Origin: Streptomyces sp. WAC 04229
GTDB lineage: Bacteria > Actinomycetota > Actinomycetes > Streptomycetales > Streptomycetaceae
DNA length: 64,000 nt
Direction of reading: 5' to 3'
Assembly: GCF_003947455.1 (NCBI RefSeq)
Contig: NZ_QHJH01000014.1
Location: 1-64,000 of the forward strand
Shown here: one piece after another, positions 24,281 to 31,891 of the stretch
Position numbering within the stretch: position 1 is the stretch's first letter
Layout of the letters: each line of letters begins with the position of its first letter
Translations under genes and position numbers: made by a program
The notes under the pieces: generated by a model
Seen by the model: only the letters and a program-made list of their open reading frames with translations
Database searches by the model: none
What the model was told of the DNA's origin: nothing

Positions 24281-25426
24281 GTGAAGATCACCCGCATAGA
24301 AACGTTCCTGGTCCCGCCGCGCTGGCTGTTCTGCCGCGTCGAAACCGACGACGGCGTGGTCGGCTGGGGCGAGCCCGTCGTCGAGGGCCGCGCCGAGGTC
24401 GTCCGCGCCGCCGTCGACGTCCTCGCCGAGCAGCTGATGGGCAAGGACCCCCTGCGCATCCAGGACCACTGGCAGATCCTCACCAAGGGCGGCTTCTACC
24501 GCGGCGGCCCCGTCCTGTCCAGCGCCGTCGCCGGCCTCGACCAGGCCCTGTGGGACATCGCGGGCAAGACGTACGGGGCACCCGTGCACGCCCTGCTGGG
24601 CGGCCCCGTGCGCGAGCGGGTCCGGGTCTACGCCTGGGTCGGCGGGGACGAGCCCGCCGCGCTCGCCGAGCAGATCGCCGCCCAGGTGGAGGCCGGCTTC
24701 ACCGCGGTGAAGATGAACGGCGCCGGAGCCGTCTCACCCCTGACGACCCCCGCCGAGACCGCGGCCGTCGTCGACCGGGTGGCCGCCGCCCGCGAGGCCC
24801 TCGGGCCGGACCGCGACGTCGCCGTCGACTTCCACGGCCGCTTCACCGCCGCGAGCTCCCGCCGGGTCCTGGCCGAACTCGCGCCACTGCACCCGCTGTT
24901 CGTCGAGGAACCGGTCGTCCCCGAGCAGAGCCACCTGCTGTCCCGGCTCGCCGCGGCCACCGACATCCCCCTCGCCACCGGCGAACGGCTCTACGGCCGG
25001 AGCGAGTTCCTGCCCGTGCTCGCCGCGGGCGTCGCCGTCGCCCAGCCCGACCTCTCGCACGCCGGCGGCATCTCCGAGGTGCACCGCATCGCCTCGCTCG
25101 CCGACACCTACGGTGCCCTGCTCGCCCCGCACTGCCCGCTCGGCCCGATCGCCCTCGCCGCCAGCCTCCAGGTCGCCTTCGCGACGCCGAACTTCCTCAT
25201 CCAGGAACAGAGCCGGGGCATCCACTACAACAAGAGCGCCGACCTGCTGACCTACCTCGTGGACACCGAGCCCTTCCGCTTCGTGGACGGACACGCGCCC
25301 CGCAGCGACGCGCCCGGCCTGGGCATCGACATCGACGAGAAGGCCGTACGCGCCGCCGACCGCGACGGCCACGCCTGGCGCAACCCGGTGTGGCGGCATC
25401 CCGACGGATCGTTCGCCGAGTGGTGA
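24281..25426 (+). CDS. dgoD: D-galactonate dehydratase
   Basis: A 381-residue enolase-superfamily enzyme that converts D-galactonate to 2-dehydro-3-deoxy-D-galactonate. It aligns along its length with E. coli DgoD from memory: MKITRIETFLVPPRWLF, GWGEPVVEGRAEVV, GFYRGGPVLSSAVAGLDQAL, VAVDFHGR (metal Asp and base), FVEEPVVPEQ, ATGERLYGRSEF, QPDLSHAGGI, APHCPLGPIALAA and WRNPVWRHPDGSFAEW at the end. Asp, Glu and Glu metal ligands and the H-C-P-L-G-P-I base segment are all present. The GTG start lies directly after the regulator stop, so the two form one transcript. Confidence 0.95.
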   Translation: MKITRIETFLVPPRWLFCRVETDDGVVGWGEPVVEGRAEVVRAAVDVLAEQLMGKDPLRIQDHWQILTKGGFYRGGPVLSSAVAGLDQALWDIAGKTYGAPVHALLGGPVRERVRVYAWVGGDEPAALAEQIAAQVEAGFTAVKMNGAGAVSPLTTPAETAAVVDRVAAAREALGPDRDVAVDFHGRFTAASSRRVLAELAPLHPLFVEEPVVPEQSHLLSRLAAATDIPLATGERLYGRSEFLPVLAAGVAVAQPDLSHAGGISEVHRIASLADTYGALLAPHCPLGPIALAASLQVAFATPNFLIQEQSRGIHYNKSADLLTYLVDTEPFRFVDGHAPRSDAPGLGIDIDEKAVRAADRDGHAWRNPVWRHPDGSFAEW

Positions 25427-25543
25427 GGTCCGGTCACGCGACCGGGGTCCCGGCCAGCGGCGCGCTCCGGTGGCGTCCTACCCTGGCCGACGGCCGCCGC
25501 TGCGCGACGCCCGACCTGTAACACTCTGAGAAGGAGACCTCCT

Positions 25544-26176
25544 GTGGATCTGCGAGCGGCCCTGGCCGCCCACCGACTCGTCGCCATCGTGCGCGGAGCC
25601 GACGCCGACGCCGCGCTGCGCACCGTACTGACCCTGGCCGAGGAGGGCGTGGACCTCATCGAGGTGTCACTGACCGGCGAGGACGCCCTCCGGGTCATCG
25701 AGCGCGCCAGGGAGGCCCTCGGCCCCGACCGGCCGCTGGGCGCCGGCACGGTCCTCACCGCCGACGACGCGCGTGCCGCCCACCGGGCCGGCGCCGACTT
25801 CGCCGTCACCCCCGGCCTGGGCGAGGGCGTCCCCGCCGCCCGCGAGCTGGGCATGCCGGTGCTGGCCGGCGTCATGACGCCCACCGACATCCTCACGGCA
25901 CGCACCCTCGGCGCCACGGCACTGAAGATCTTCCCGGCCGCCCAGGCCGGCGGTCCCGACTACGTCAAGGCGCTGCGCGGACCCTTCCCGCACGAACCGC
26001 TCGTGCCCGTCGGCGGTGTCGACGAGGTGGCCGCCCGCGCCCATCTGGCGGCCGGCGCCACCGCCGTCGGCGTAGGCTCCCCGCTGATCGGCGACGCCGC
26101 GGACGGCGGCAGCCTCGACGTCCTCCGCGCCCGTGCCCGCGCCTTCCGCGCCGCCGTCCGGGAGGCCCGGCCGTGA
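25544..26176 (+). CDS. dgoA: 2-dehydro-3-deoxy-6-phosphogalactonate aldolase
   Basis: A 210-residue KDPG/KDPGal aldolase. Motifs: LVAIVRG (first strand), GVDLIEVSLTGEDAL (catalytic Glu region), LGAGTVLTADDA, FAVTPGLGEGV, GVMTPTDILTA, ALKIFPAAQAGGPDYVKAL (Schiff-base Lys in L-K-I-F-P) and VPVGGVD. LTGEDALRVI and the K-I-F-P-A context resemble DgoA more than Eda. It cleaves KDPGal to pyruvate and glyceraldehyde 3-phosphate. GTG 25544 follows GAAGGAG. The 117-base gap after dgoD suggests possible separate promoter activity. Confidence 0.92.
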   Translation: MDLRAALAAHRLVAIVRGADADAALRTVLTLAEEGVDLIEVSLTGEDALRVIERAREALGPDRPLGAGTVLTADDARAAHRAGADFAVTPGLGEGVPAARELGMPVLAGVMTPTDILTARTLGATALKIFPAAQAGGPDYVKALRGPFPHEPLVPVGGVDEVAARAHLAAGATAVGVGSPLIGDAADGGSLDVLRARARAFRAAVREARP

Positions 26177-26300
26177 CCGCCGCACCCGGCCCGGACAGCG
26201 CGCCGGCGCGGACACCGGACCGGTCGCCCCGCGTCCCCGGCGCGGTGGCACCGGTCGCCTGCCGGCCCGGACCCCGGGCCACGGCGTCGGGGGCGCGGAC

Positions 26301-27290
26301 ATGAGTGCCGCGAGCCCCTGGCGTCCCGCACCGGGTCCCGTGGTCTGCGTGGGGGAGACCATGGCGGCCGTGTCGCCCGCCCCGCCCGACACCCTGGACG
26401 GCGCCGAGTCCGTGCGCCTCTCGGTGGCGGGTGCCGAGTCGAACGTCGCCATGTACCTCGCCGACCACGGGCTGCCCGTCTCCTGGCTGTCGGCCGTCGG
26501 TGACGACGCGCTCGGCCGACGCGTGCGGGCGGCCGTGGGGGAGGCGGGCGTGGACGTCTCGGGCGTGCGGACCGACCCGGCCCGGCCGACCGGACTGCTG
26601 GTGAAGGACCCGGGCGCCGAGGGCACCCGCGTGCACTACTACCGGAAGGGCTCGGCGGCCTCCGCCCTGGGCCCCGGCGTCCTGGACGACGACCGGCTCG
26701 GCGGGGCCGCCCTCCTGCACCTGACCGGCGTCACCCCGGCACTGTCCGGTTCCTGCCGGGCCCTGGTGGAACGGGCGCTGCACGCGCCGCGTGCGGAGCG
26801 TCCCCACGCGGTCAGTTTCGACGTCAACCACCGCGCCGCGCTGTGGCCGCCGGACACCGCCCCCTCGGTACTCCGCGACCTGGCCGACCGCGCCGACATC
26901 ACCTTCGTCGGCCTCGACGAGGCACAGGACCTGTGGGGCGCCGGGCTGACCGCCGCCGATGTCCGCGGGCTGCTCGGCGGCCCCCGCGTGCTCGTCGTCA
27001 AGGACGGCGGGCGGGGCGCGACCGCGTTCACCGAGGACGGCGCGTGCACGGTGCCCGCCCTGAGGACGGACGTCGTCGAACCGGTGGGCGCGGGGGACGC
27101 GTTCGCCGCCGGTTTCCTCGCCGGACTGTGGCGAGGAGCCGGCCTCACCCGGGCCCTGCGCCTCGGCCACATCACGGCGGCGTCCGCGCTGCGGGTGGTC
27201 GGGGACCACGGGCCCCTGCCCGACGCGGCCACGACCGAGGCGCTGCTGGACCTCACCGACGAGGACTGGGAGGCGCCCGCCCGGCCCTGA
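26301..27290 (+). CDS. PfkB-family sugar kinase (KDGal kinase role)
   Basis: A 329-residue ribokinase-type enzyme. VVCVGETMAAVSP opens the fold, SVAGAESNVAMYLA is the substrate-side motif, and GAGDAFAAGFLAGL is the PfkB signature 2 with the catalytic Asp. FDVNHRAALW is typical of 2-keto-3-deoxy sugar kinases. With the dehydratase and aldolase it would supply the phosphorylation step (KDGal to KDPGal), replacing the unrelated E. coli DgoK. ATG 26301 is chosen although its binding site is weak; the frame is open upstream into the end of the aldolase gene, so a GTG start there is possible. Confidence 0.88.
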   Translation: MSAASPWRPAPGPVVCVGETMAAVSPAPPDTLDGAESVRLSVAGAESNVAMYLADHGLPVSWLSAVGDDALGRRVRAAVGEAGVDVSGVRTDPARPTGLLVKDPGAEGTRVHYYRKGSAASALGPGVLDDDRLGGAALLHLTGVTPALSGSCRALVERALHAPRAERPHAVSFDVNHRAALWPPDTAPSVLRDLADRADITFVGLDEAQDLWGAGLTAADVRGLLGGPRVLVVKDGGRGATAFTEDGACTVPALRTDVVEPVGAGDAFAAGFLAGLWRGAGLTRALRLGHITAASALRVVGDHGPLPDAATTEALLDLTDEDWEAPARP

Positions 27291-27312
27291 CGCGGCCGGA
27301 CGGATGCCTGCC

Positions 27313-27987
27313 TCAGGCGCCGATGTCGTACAGGACGAACTCCTCCCACGACCCGGTGATCTCGGCGGAGCGGGCCCGCAGCGCGTACTGGAGCGAACCG
27401 GTGTAGCCGTTCTCCATGGTGACGAAGAGCCCGTTCAGCGTGGACTGGAGCGCGTAGCGGTCGAGGCTTTCGTTGTAGAAGAGGACGAACCGCTCCCAGC
27501 CGCCCACACTCGTGGAGCGGGCGCGCAGGACGTTCTGCGCGCTGCCGGTGTAGTTCTTCTCCACCGCCACGTAGCGGTTGTTCGCGAGGGAACGCAGCGC
27601 GTAGGTCTGGGTGGCCTCGTCCCACTCGAAGGCGAAGCTCTCCCACGAGCCGCCGAATTCGGCGGAACGGGCGCGCTGCACGCCGGTGTTCGGGGCGGGG
27701 TAGTTCACCTCGGTCGCCACGAAGCGGTTGTTGCGGACCGACTGCACGGCCAGCAGCTCTGGCTCCGCGGCCGCCGCCGAGGCGCTGTCTCCGGCGGCGA
27801 GCGGGGCCCGTCGGGCGTCCGCGTCGTCGGTGATGCGCGCCAGCGCGGACGCGTCCACCGCCTCCCACCCGGCGGGCGCGGCGGCCGGCCGGTCGCCCAC
27901 CGGTGCGGCCGCCGCCGCGGGAGCGGCCAGGGCGGAGGCCGCCACCAGGGCGCTCAGGGAGAGCAGGACAGAGGTCGTACGTCTCAC
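27313..27987 (-). CDS. Secreted fascin-like beta-trefoil protein
   Basis: A 224-residue secreted protein. GTG 27987 with GAGGAATT upstream precedes a signal peptide (RRTTSVLLSLSALVAASALA to AAAAAP). The mature domain shows three repeats of about 48-50 residues: LLAVQSVRNNRFVATEVNY, YALRSLANNRYVAVEKNYTG and YALQSTLNGLFVTMENGYTG, each followed by an R-A-R-S ... W-E-x-F strand. This is the pattern of fascin/actin-crosslinking trefoils as found in bacterial lectin-like proteins. It may bind sugar chains outside the cell; the ligand is unknown. No enzyme domain is attached. Confidence 0.8.
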   Translation of the reverse strand: MRRTTSVLLSLSALVAASALAAPAAAAAPVGDRPAAAPAGWEAVDASALARITDDADARRAPLAAGDSASAAAAEPELLAVQSVRNNRFVATEVNYPAPNTGVQRARSAEFGGSWESFAFEWDEATQTYALRSLANNRYVAVEKNYTGSAQNVLRARSTSVGGWERFVLFYNESLDRYALQSTLNGLFVTMENGYTGSLQYALRARSAEITGSWEEFVLYDIGA

Positions 27988-28297
27988 AGGAATTCCTCGG
28001 TTTTCGTCACAGGGATACGATCCCCCCGAATTTCTCCGCACCCGTTCGGCGAAGCGTGATCAGCATAGGGATGCAGATGTGCGGTCAGGTACGGATGGAG
28101 TGGTATTCCGACGGAATTCGATCGGGATATCGCGGCATTCCGGATTCCGCGGTCTGCCGTTAATTCAAAGGCAACCCCGCGTTTCCGGCTGCTCCGGCCG
28201 AGGCACCGCGGACCCCGCCGCGTACGCCCGGCTCGGTAGCCGGGGTTACTCCCGCCGCCGGACGTCTTCGCGCCCCGGTCCCGGCAGCGTGGGAGGG
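27988..28297. other. Divergent promoter region
   Basis: About 310 bases between two divergent genes. The stretch 28095-28165 is relatively AT-rich and contains several copies of ATTCCG/GAATTC-like words in both orientations, which could be regulator half-sites, but they do not form a clean inverted repeat. I call nothing specific. Confidence 0.35.
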
Positions 28298-28816
28298 GTG
28301 AAACTCAGCCGACCCGCACGCCGGGCCCTCCTCGTCGTCCACGTCGTCGCCTCCGCCGGCTGGCTCGGGCTCACCCTCGGGCTGCTGGCCCTCGGACTGA
28401 CCGCGGCCGCCACCGCGTCCCCCGCCACTGTGGAGGCCGGTGTCCGCGGCATGAAGCTGTTCGCCGACTGGCTGCTGCTGCCTCTCGCCGTCCTCACCCT
28501 CCTCAGCGGAGTGGTGCTGGCCCTGGGCACGGCGTGGGGGCTGGCCCGGCACCGGTGGGTGGTCACCAAGTTCTGGCTGACCCTGGCCACAACGACCGCC
28601 ACGGTCTTCGCGTTGCGTCCCGGCGTGAACGCGGCGTTCACCGCCGTCGCCGCGGGCGAGCCGCTGCCGGACGCCGGGGACGTGCTGTTCGGGCCGGTCG
28701 TCTCGCTGTCCGCCTACGTCTTCATGACGGTGATCTCGGTCCTCAAACCGTGGGGACCCACGCGTCGCGGCCGCAGGCTGCGACGGGAGGGGGCGGTTCG
28801 TAGCATGACGTCATGA
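28298..28816 (+). CDS. Four-helix membrane protein (DUF2269-like)
   Basis: A 172-residue membrane protein with about four helices: ALLVVHVVASAGWLGLTLGL with conserved His, FADWLLLPLAVLTLLSGVVLAL, WVVTKFWLTLATTTATVFAL and VSLSAYVFMTVISVLK. H-V-x-A-S-x-x-W-x-G in helix 1 and W-x-x-x-K-x-W are reminiscent of the DUF2269/cytochrome b561-like group. Function unknown. GTG 28298 follows GGGAGGG very closely; GTG 28289 is an alternative. It overlaps the next gene by four bases (ATGA), so the pair is coupled to the quinone reductase. Confidence 0.75.
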   Translation: MKLSRPARRALLVVHVVASAGWLGLTLGLLALGLTAAATASPATVEAGVRGMKLFADWLLLPLAVLTLLSGVVLALGTAWGLARHRWVVTKFWLTLATTTATVFALRPGVNAAFTAVAAGEPLPDAGDVLFGPVVSLSAYVFMTVISVLKPWGPTRRGRRLRREGAVRSMTS

Positions 28817-29814
28817 ACGGCACAGTCCCCGACGTGATGCGGGCGGCGTACATCGACGCCGTCGGACCGGCCGACGCCATCCGCCACGGCCCGCTCCCGG
28901 TGCCGCCGGTGGGACCCACCGACGTGCTCGTGCGGGTGTCGGCCGTGGCGGTCGACCCCGTCGACACCTTCGTACGGTCCGGCGCCTACGCCACCCCGCT
29001 GCCGCTGCCCTTCGTCGTCGGCCGCGACCTGGTGGGCGAGGTCGCCCTGGCCGGTTCCGGCGCGGCGGGCTTCACCCCCGGGCAGCGGGTGTGGTGCAAC
29101 AGCCTGGGCCACGCGGGCCGGCAGGGATCCTTCGCCGAATACGCGGCGGTCGCCGCCGAACGCCTCTACGCGGCGCCGCCCGGCGTCGCCGCCGAACACC
29201 TCGTGGCCGCCGCCCACCCGGCGGCCTCCGCCTGGCTGGCGCTCTTCCGGCACGGCCGGCTGCGGGCGGGCGAGACCGTGTACGTCGGCGGCGGCGCCGG
29301 GAACGTCGGCGGCGCGGCGGTGGCGCTGGCCGCCCGCGCCGGGGCCCGGGTGGTCGCCACGGCACGCGCCGGGGACGCGGCGGCGGTCCGGGAGCTGGGC
29401 GCCGCCGAGGTCCTCGACCACCGGTCGCCCGGCCTCGCCGAGCGGGCGCGCCGGGCGGCGCCGGACGGCTACGACGTCCACCTCGACACGTCGGGGCACG
29501 GAGTGCTCGCCGACGCCGTGGAGTCGCTGGCCATGGGCGGACGACTGGTCGCGATGGTGGGGCTGGGCGGCGGGCCCTCCCCGCTGCCGGTGAGCCGGCT
29601 GTACACCAGGGACGCGAGCATCGTGGGCTTCGCCATCAGCAACGCCACGACCGCCGACCTCGCCGAGGCCGCCGAGGGCGTCGTGGGCGTGCTCACGGAG
29701 ACGCCGTGGCGGCCGCGTGTCGCCGATCGGCTGCCGTTGTCGATGACGGCGGAGGCCCACCGCCGGCTGGAGGCCGGAGAGGTCCGGGGACGGCTGGTCC
29801 TCACACCCTCGTGA
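28813..29814 (+). CDS. NADPH:quinone reductase-like MDR oxidoreductase
   Basis: A 333-residue zinc-free medium-chain reductase. MRAAYIDAVGPADAIRHG opens the GroES-like domain; VDPVDTFVRSGAY and VGRDLVGEV follow, then the nucleotide site YVGGGAGNVGGAAVALAARA (a Gly-rich variant of A-x-x-G-x-x-G). Catalytic-zinc Cys/His ligands are absent, as in Qor/zeta-crystallin proteins. It should use NADPH to reduce quinones or enones. It is translationally coupled to the upstream membrane protein. Confidence 0.87.
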   Translation: MNGTVPDVMRAAYIDAVGPADAIRHGPLPVPPVGPTDVLVRVSAVAVDPVDTFVRSGAYATPLPLPFVVGRDLVGEVALAGSGAAGFTPGQRVWCNSLGHAGRQGSFAEYAAVAAERLYAAPPGVAAEHLVAAAHPAASAWLALFRHGRLRAGETVYVGGGAGNVGGAAVALAARAGARVVATARAGDAAAVRELGAAEVLDHRSPGLAERARRAAPDGYDVHLDTSGHGVLADAVESLAMGGRLVAMVGLGGGPSPLPVSRLYTRDASIVGFAISNATTADLAEAAEGVVGVLTETPWRPRVADRLPLSMTAEAHRRLEAGEVRGRLVLTPS

Positions 29815-29835
29815 CCGCGCCTCGCCGCCGGCGGA

Positions 29836-30636
29836 TCACCCCAGTGGGCGGACGGTCAGCATCTGCTGCGCGTGGCCCACGGGGCCGTCGACGTCGTGCA
29901 GCACGGTGCTCGTGATGCCCTGGCCGGTGGGGCCGAAGACGACGGTGGTGTCCAGGCCGGTCCAGGGGCCGCGGGGCGCGCGGTGCAGGTGCAGGGTCAG
30001 GTCGACGTTCGGGAACATCCACTCCCTCGGCGACTGCCGTACGGCGATGCCGTTGGCGGTGTCCACCAGGGTGACGTAGGAGGCCAGCGGGCTCGCCGTC
30101 TCCCCGGCGACCAGGTCGAGGCCGGTGGAGACCCAGGCGGTGGTACGGCCCGGGAGCGGCGGTGCCACGGGGCGCACGTCCAGGGAGGCGATGTATCCGC
30201 CGGGCCACGCGGTGTCCATGGGCCAGGGGGCGAGGGTCTCCGGCGCGGCGAGCCGGTCCGCGCCGCCGCCCGCCACGGCGCCGGTGTCCACGTCGGCCAG
30301 CAGCCACGCCCTGGCCCGGGTCACCGACCGGCCCGCGATGAGCACGGTCGCCTCGACCAGTTCTATGGTGCGGCCGGGGCGGACGGTCTCCACCCGGATC
30401 TCGCACTCGTCCAGCGCCGGGCGGCCGAGGATGTCGAAGCTGATCCGGCTCAGGGACATGGCCGCGCCCTCCCGCCCGGCCAGATGGCGGTCGACCGCGT
30501 GCACGATCAGGCCGCCCAGCGGACTGAAGTGCTGCTCGTCCGCGCTCCACGCCCCGCCGGCGTGCGAGGTGGGCTTGAAGCGGTGCTCGTCGATCCGCTC
30601 GTAGTAGCTGTCCGGGGTCGCGGTGCTGGTGTTCAA
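29836..30636 (-). CDS. Acyl-CoA thioesterase-like (double hotdog) protein
   Basis: A 266-residue protein of the thioesterase-like/TesB group (4HBT_3 N- and C-domains). SYYERIDEHRFKPTSHAGGAW and QHFSPLGGLIVHAVDRHL form the first hotdog; LDECEIRVETVRPGRTIELV and the central strands follow; the second hotdog has MFPNVDLTLHLHRAPRGPW and LDTTVVFGPTGQGITSTVL, where H-L-H-R is typical. It may hydrolyse acyl-CoA; specificity unknown. It is convergent with the reductase gene and stands alone. Confidence 0.83.
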   Translation of the reverse strand: MNTSTATPDSYYERIDEHRFKPTSHAGGAWSADEQHFSPLGGLIVHAVDRHLAGREGAAMSLSRISFDILGRPALDECEIRVETVRPGRTIELVEATVLIAGRSVTRARAWLLADVDTGAVAGGGADRLAAPETLAPWPMDTAWPGGYIASLDVRPVAPPLPGRTTAWVSTGLDLVAGETASPLASYVTLVDTANGIAVRQSPREWMFPNVDLTLHLHRAPRGPWTGLDTTVVFGPTGQGITSTVLHDVDGPVGHAQQMLTVRPLG

Positions 30637-30805
30637 CGGGCTGCTCCTGGAACGGCGGCGGCGAGGGGAGGGGCCCCGGACGGCGGTGCCCGGGCCGCGA
30701 CCAGGATAGTTCCGCCGCTGAACGGGTCATCTCCCGAGTGGCCCGCCCCCGGCTGGGAACCCAGGTGGGGAAGCGGAGGGGGCCTGCGGACGAAGGAGCG
30801 GCGCC

Positions 30806-31042
30806 ATGGCGAGGAACCGGGGCGAGGGCGGCAAGGGCGAGGACCTGGAGAAGGGCGACAAGGTCACCTGGAGCAGCCACGGCTCCCGGGCCGAGGGCGA
30901 GGTGGAGAAGAAGATCACCAAGCGCACCGAGGCCGGGGGCCGCACGGTGGACGCGTCGCCCGACGACCCGCAGTACAAGGTCCGCAGCGACAAGTCGGGC
31001 GGATCGGCGGTGCACAAGCCGTCGGCGCTGAAGAAGAAGTGA
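30806..31042 (+). CDS. DUF2945 (HVA1/TUDOR-like) small protein
   Basis: A 78-residue, highly charged protein. GDKVTWSSHGSRAEGEVEKKI is the signature of the DUF2945 'hypervirulence-associated TUDOR' family, followed by YKVRSDKSGGSAVHKPSALK, the typical end (V-x-S-D-K-T-G-x-x-A-x-H-K-P-x-A-L-K). Function unknown; in streptomycetes it often neighbours DUF3140, as here, six bases downstream. An AAGGAGCGG binding site precedes the ATG. Confidence 0.9.
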   Translation: MARNRGEGGKGEDLEKGDKVTWSSHGSRAEGEVEKKITKRTEAGGRTVDASPDDPQYKVRSDKSGGSAVHKPSALKKK

Positions 31043-31048
31043 GGCGAC

Positions 31049-31381
31049 ATGGACGGTGACGACCTGCAGGAGATCCGGGACGGCTTCCGCGAGCTGGTGA
31101 ACATGGCGCCGGCCGACCTGGAGGCGTGGCTGGAGACCGACGAGTCCCAGGACGCCGGACACCACCAGGACGGGGGCGAGTCCACCGGGCACGCGTCCGG
31201 CCGCCGGATCGTGCGGATCCAGCGGACGAACAAGGACGACCTCTCGGACGACGACTACGAGCACATGCGCAAGGTCGTCGGCTACGTCCGCCGGCACCTG
31301 GCCCAGCGCCCGTCGGGCGACGTCGAGAAGTCCCGGTGGCGCTACTCGCTCATGAACTGGGGCCACGACCCCCTCGCGTGA
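31049..31381 (+). CDS. DUF3140 family protein
   Basis: A 110-residue acidic protein. IRDGFRELVNMAPADLEAWL at the start and MRKVVGYVRRHLAQRP followed by WRYSLMNWGHDPL at the end are the family's conserved blocks. Function unknown. It follows the DUF2945 gene after six bases with GAGGCGAC as binding site, so the two are one operon. DUF2945 and DUF3140 genes recur together in soil actinobacteria and in other bacteria, and both are thought of as stress-associated, but no activity is known. Confidence 0.9.
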   Translation: MDGDDLQEIRDGFRELVNMAPADLEAWLETDESQDAGHHQDGGESTGHASGRRIVRIQRTNKDDLSDDDYEHMRKVVGYVRRHLAQRPSGDVEKSRWRYSLMNWGHDPLA

Positions 31382-31417
31382 CACCGCCGTCGATGCCGCC
31401 GGAAGGAGACACACCCG

Positions 31418-31849
31418 ATGGGAGACCCGCACCGGCGCCCCGAGGGCGTCAGCGACGAGACCGTGGAGGCGCTGGGCTCCCTGTCCAAGGCCCTGGAGAC
31501 GACCGAGTGCGCCCGCGGGCACCTGTTCGCCTTCCACCAGCTGACCGGCTCGGCGGACTTCGAGCTGGACCGCGCCGTCGAACTCCTGCGCGCCGCCGGG
31601 CACCCGGAGTGGGCGGAACGGGTCCGCACGGAGATCCTGGGCCGCAACGTCATCCCCGGACACTGGACGTTCCAGGTCGTCGAGGCGTACGACCGGACCT
31701 ACTACGAGCCGTTCAGGGACCTGGAGCGCGAGGCCGTGGACCGGCTCGCCGACGGCCGCGACCACCTGTACGAGGCGGAGCTGAAGGAGGCCCGCCGCAC
31801 CCGGAACCACCCGGACCACACGGCCGGCCCCGACGGCCCTCCCACCTGA
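31418..31849 (+). CDS. Conserved helical protein, unknown function
   Basis: A 143-residue, mostly helical acidic protein. Segments such as VEALGSLSKALETTECARGHL, FHQLTGSADFELDRAVELLR and GNVIPGHWTFQVVEAYDRTYY-like blocks look conserved across actinobacteria; DGRDHLYEAELKE lies near the end. No domain known to me, no signal peptide. It is third in the operon with the DUF2945 and DUF3140 genes (37-base gap, GGAAGGAG binding site), so a shared stress role is likely but unproven. Confidence 0.8.
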   Translation: MGDPHRRPEGVSDETVEALGSLSKALETTECARGHLFAFHQLTGSADFELDRAVELLRAAGHPEWAERVRTEILGRNVIPGHWTFQVVEAYDRTYYEPFRDLEREAVDRLADGRDHLYEAELKEARRTRNHPDHTAGPDGPPT

Positions 31850-31891
31850 CGGCTGCCCGACGGCTGACCGCTGCGGGGCCGGCGCCTGCGT

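Noticed and set aside
29801-31819. Long minus-strand frame across the thioesterase and small-protein genes
   Set aside because: Overlaps strongly supported genes and translates to low-complexity Val/Gly/Arg sequence.
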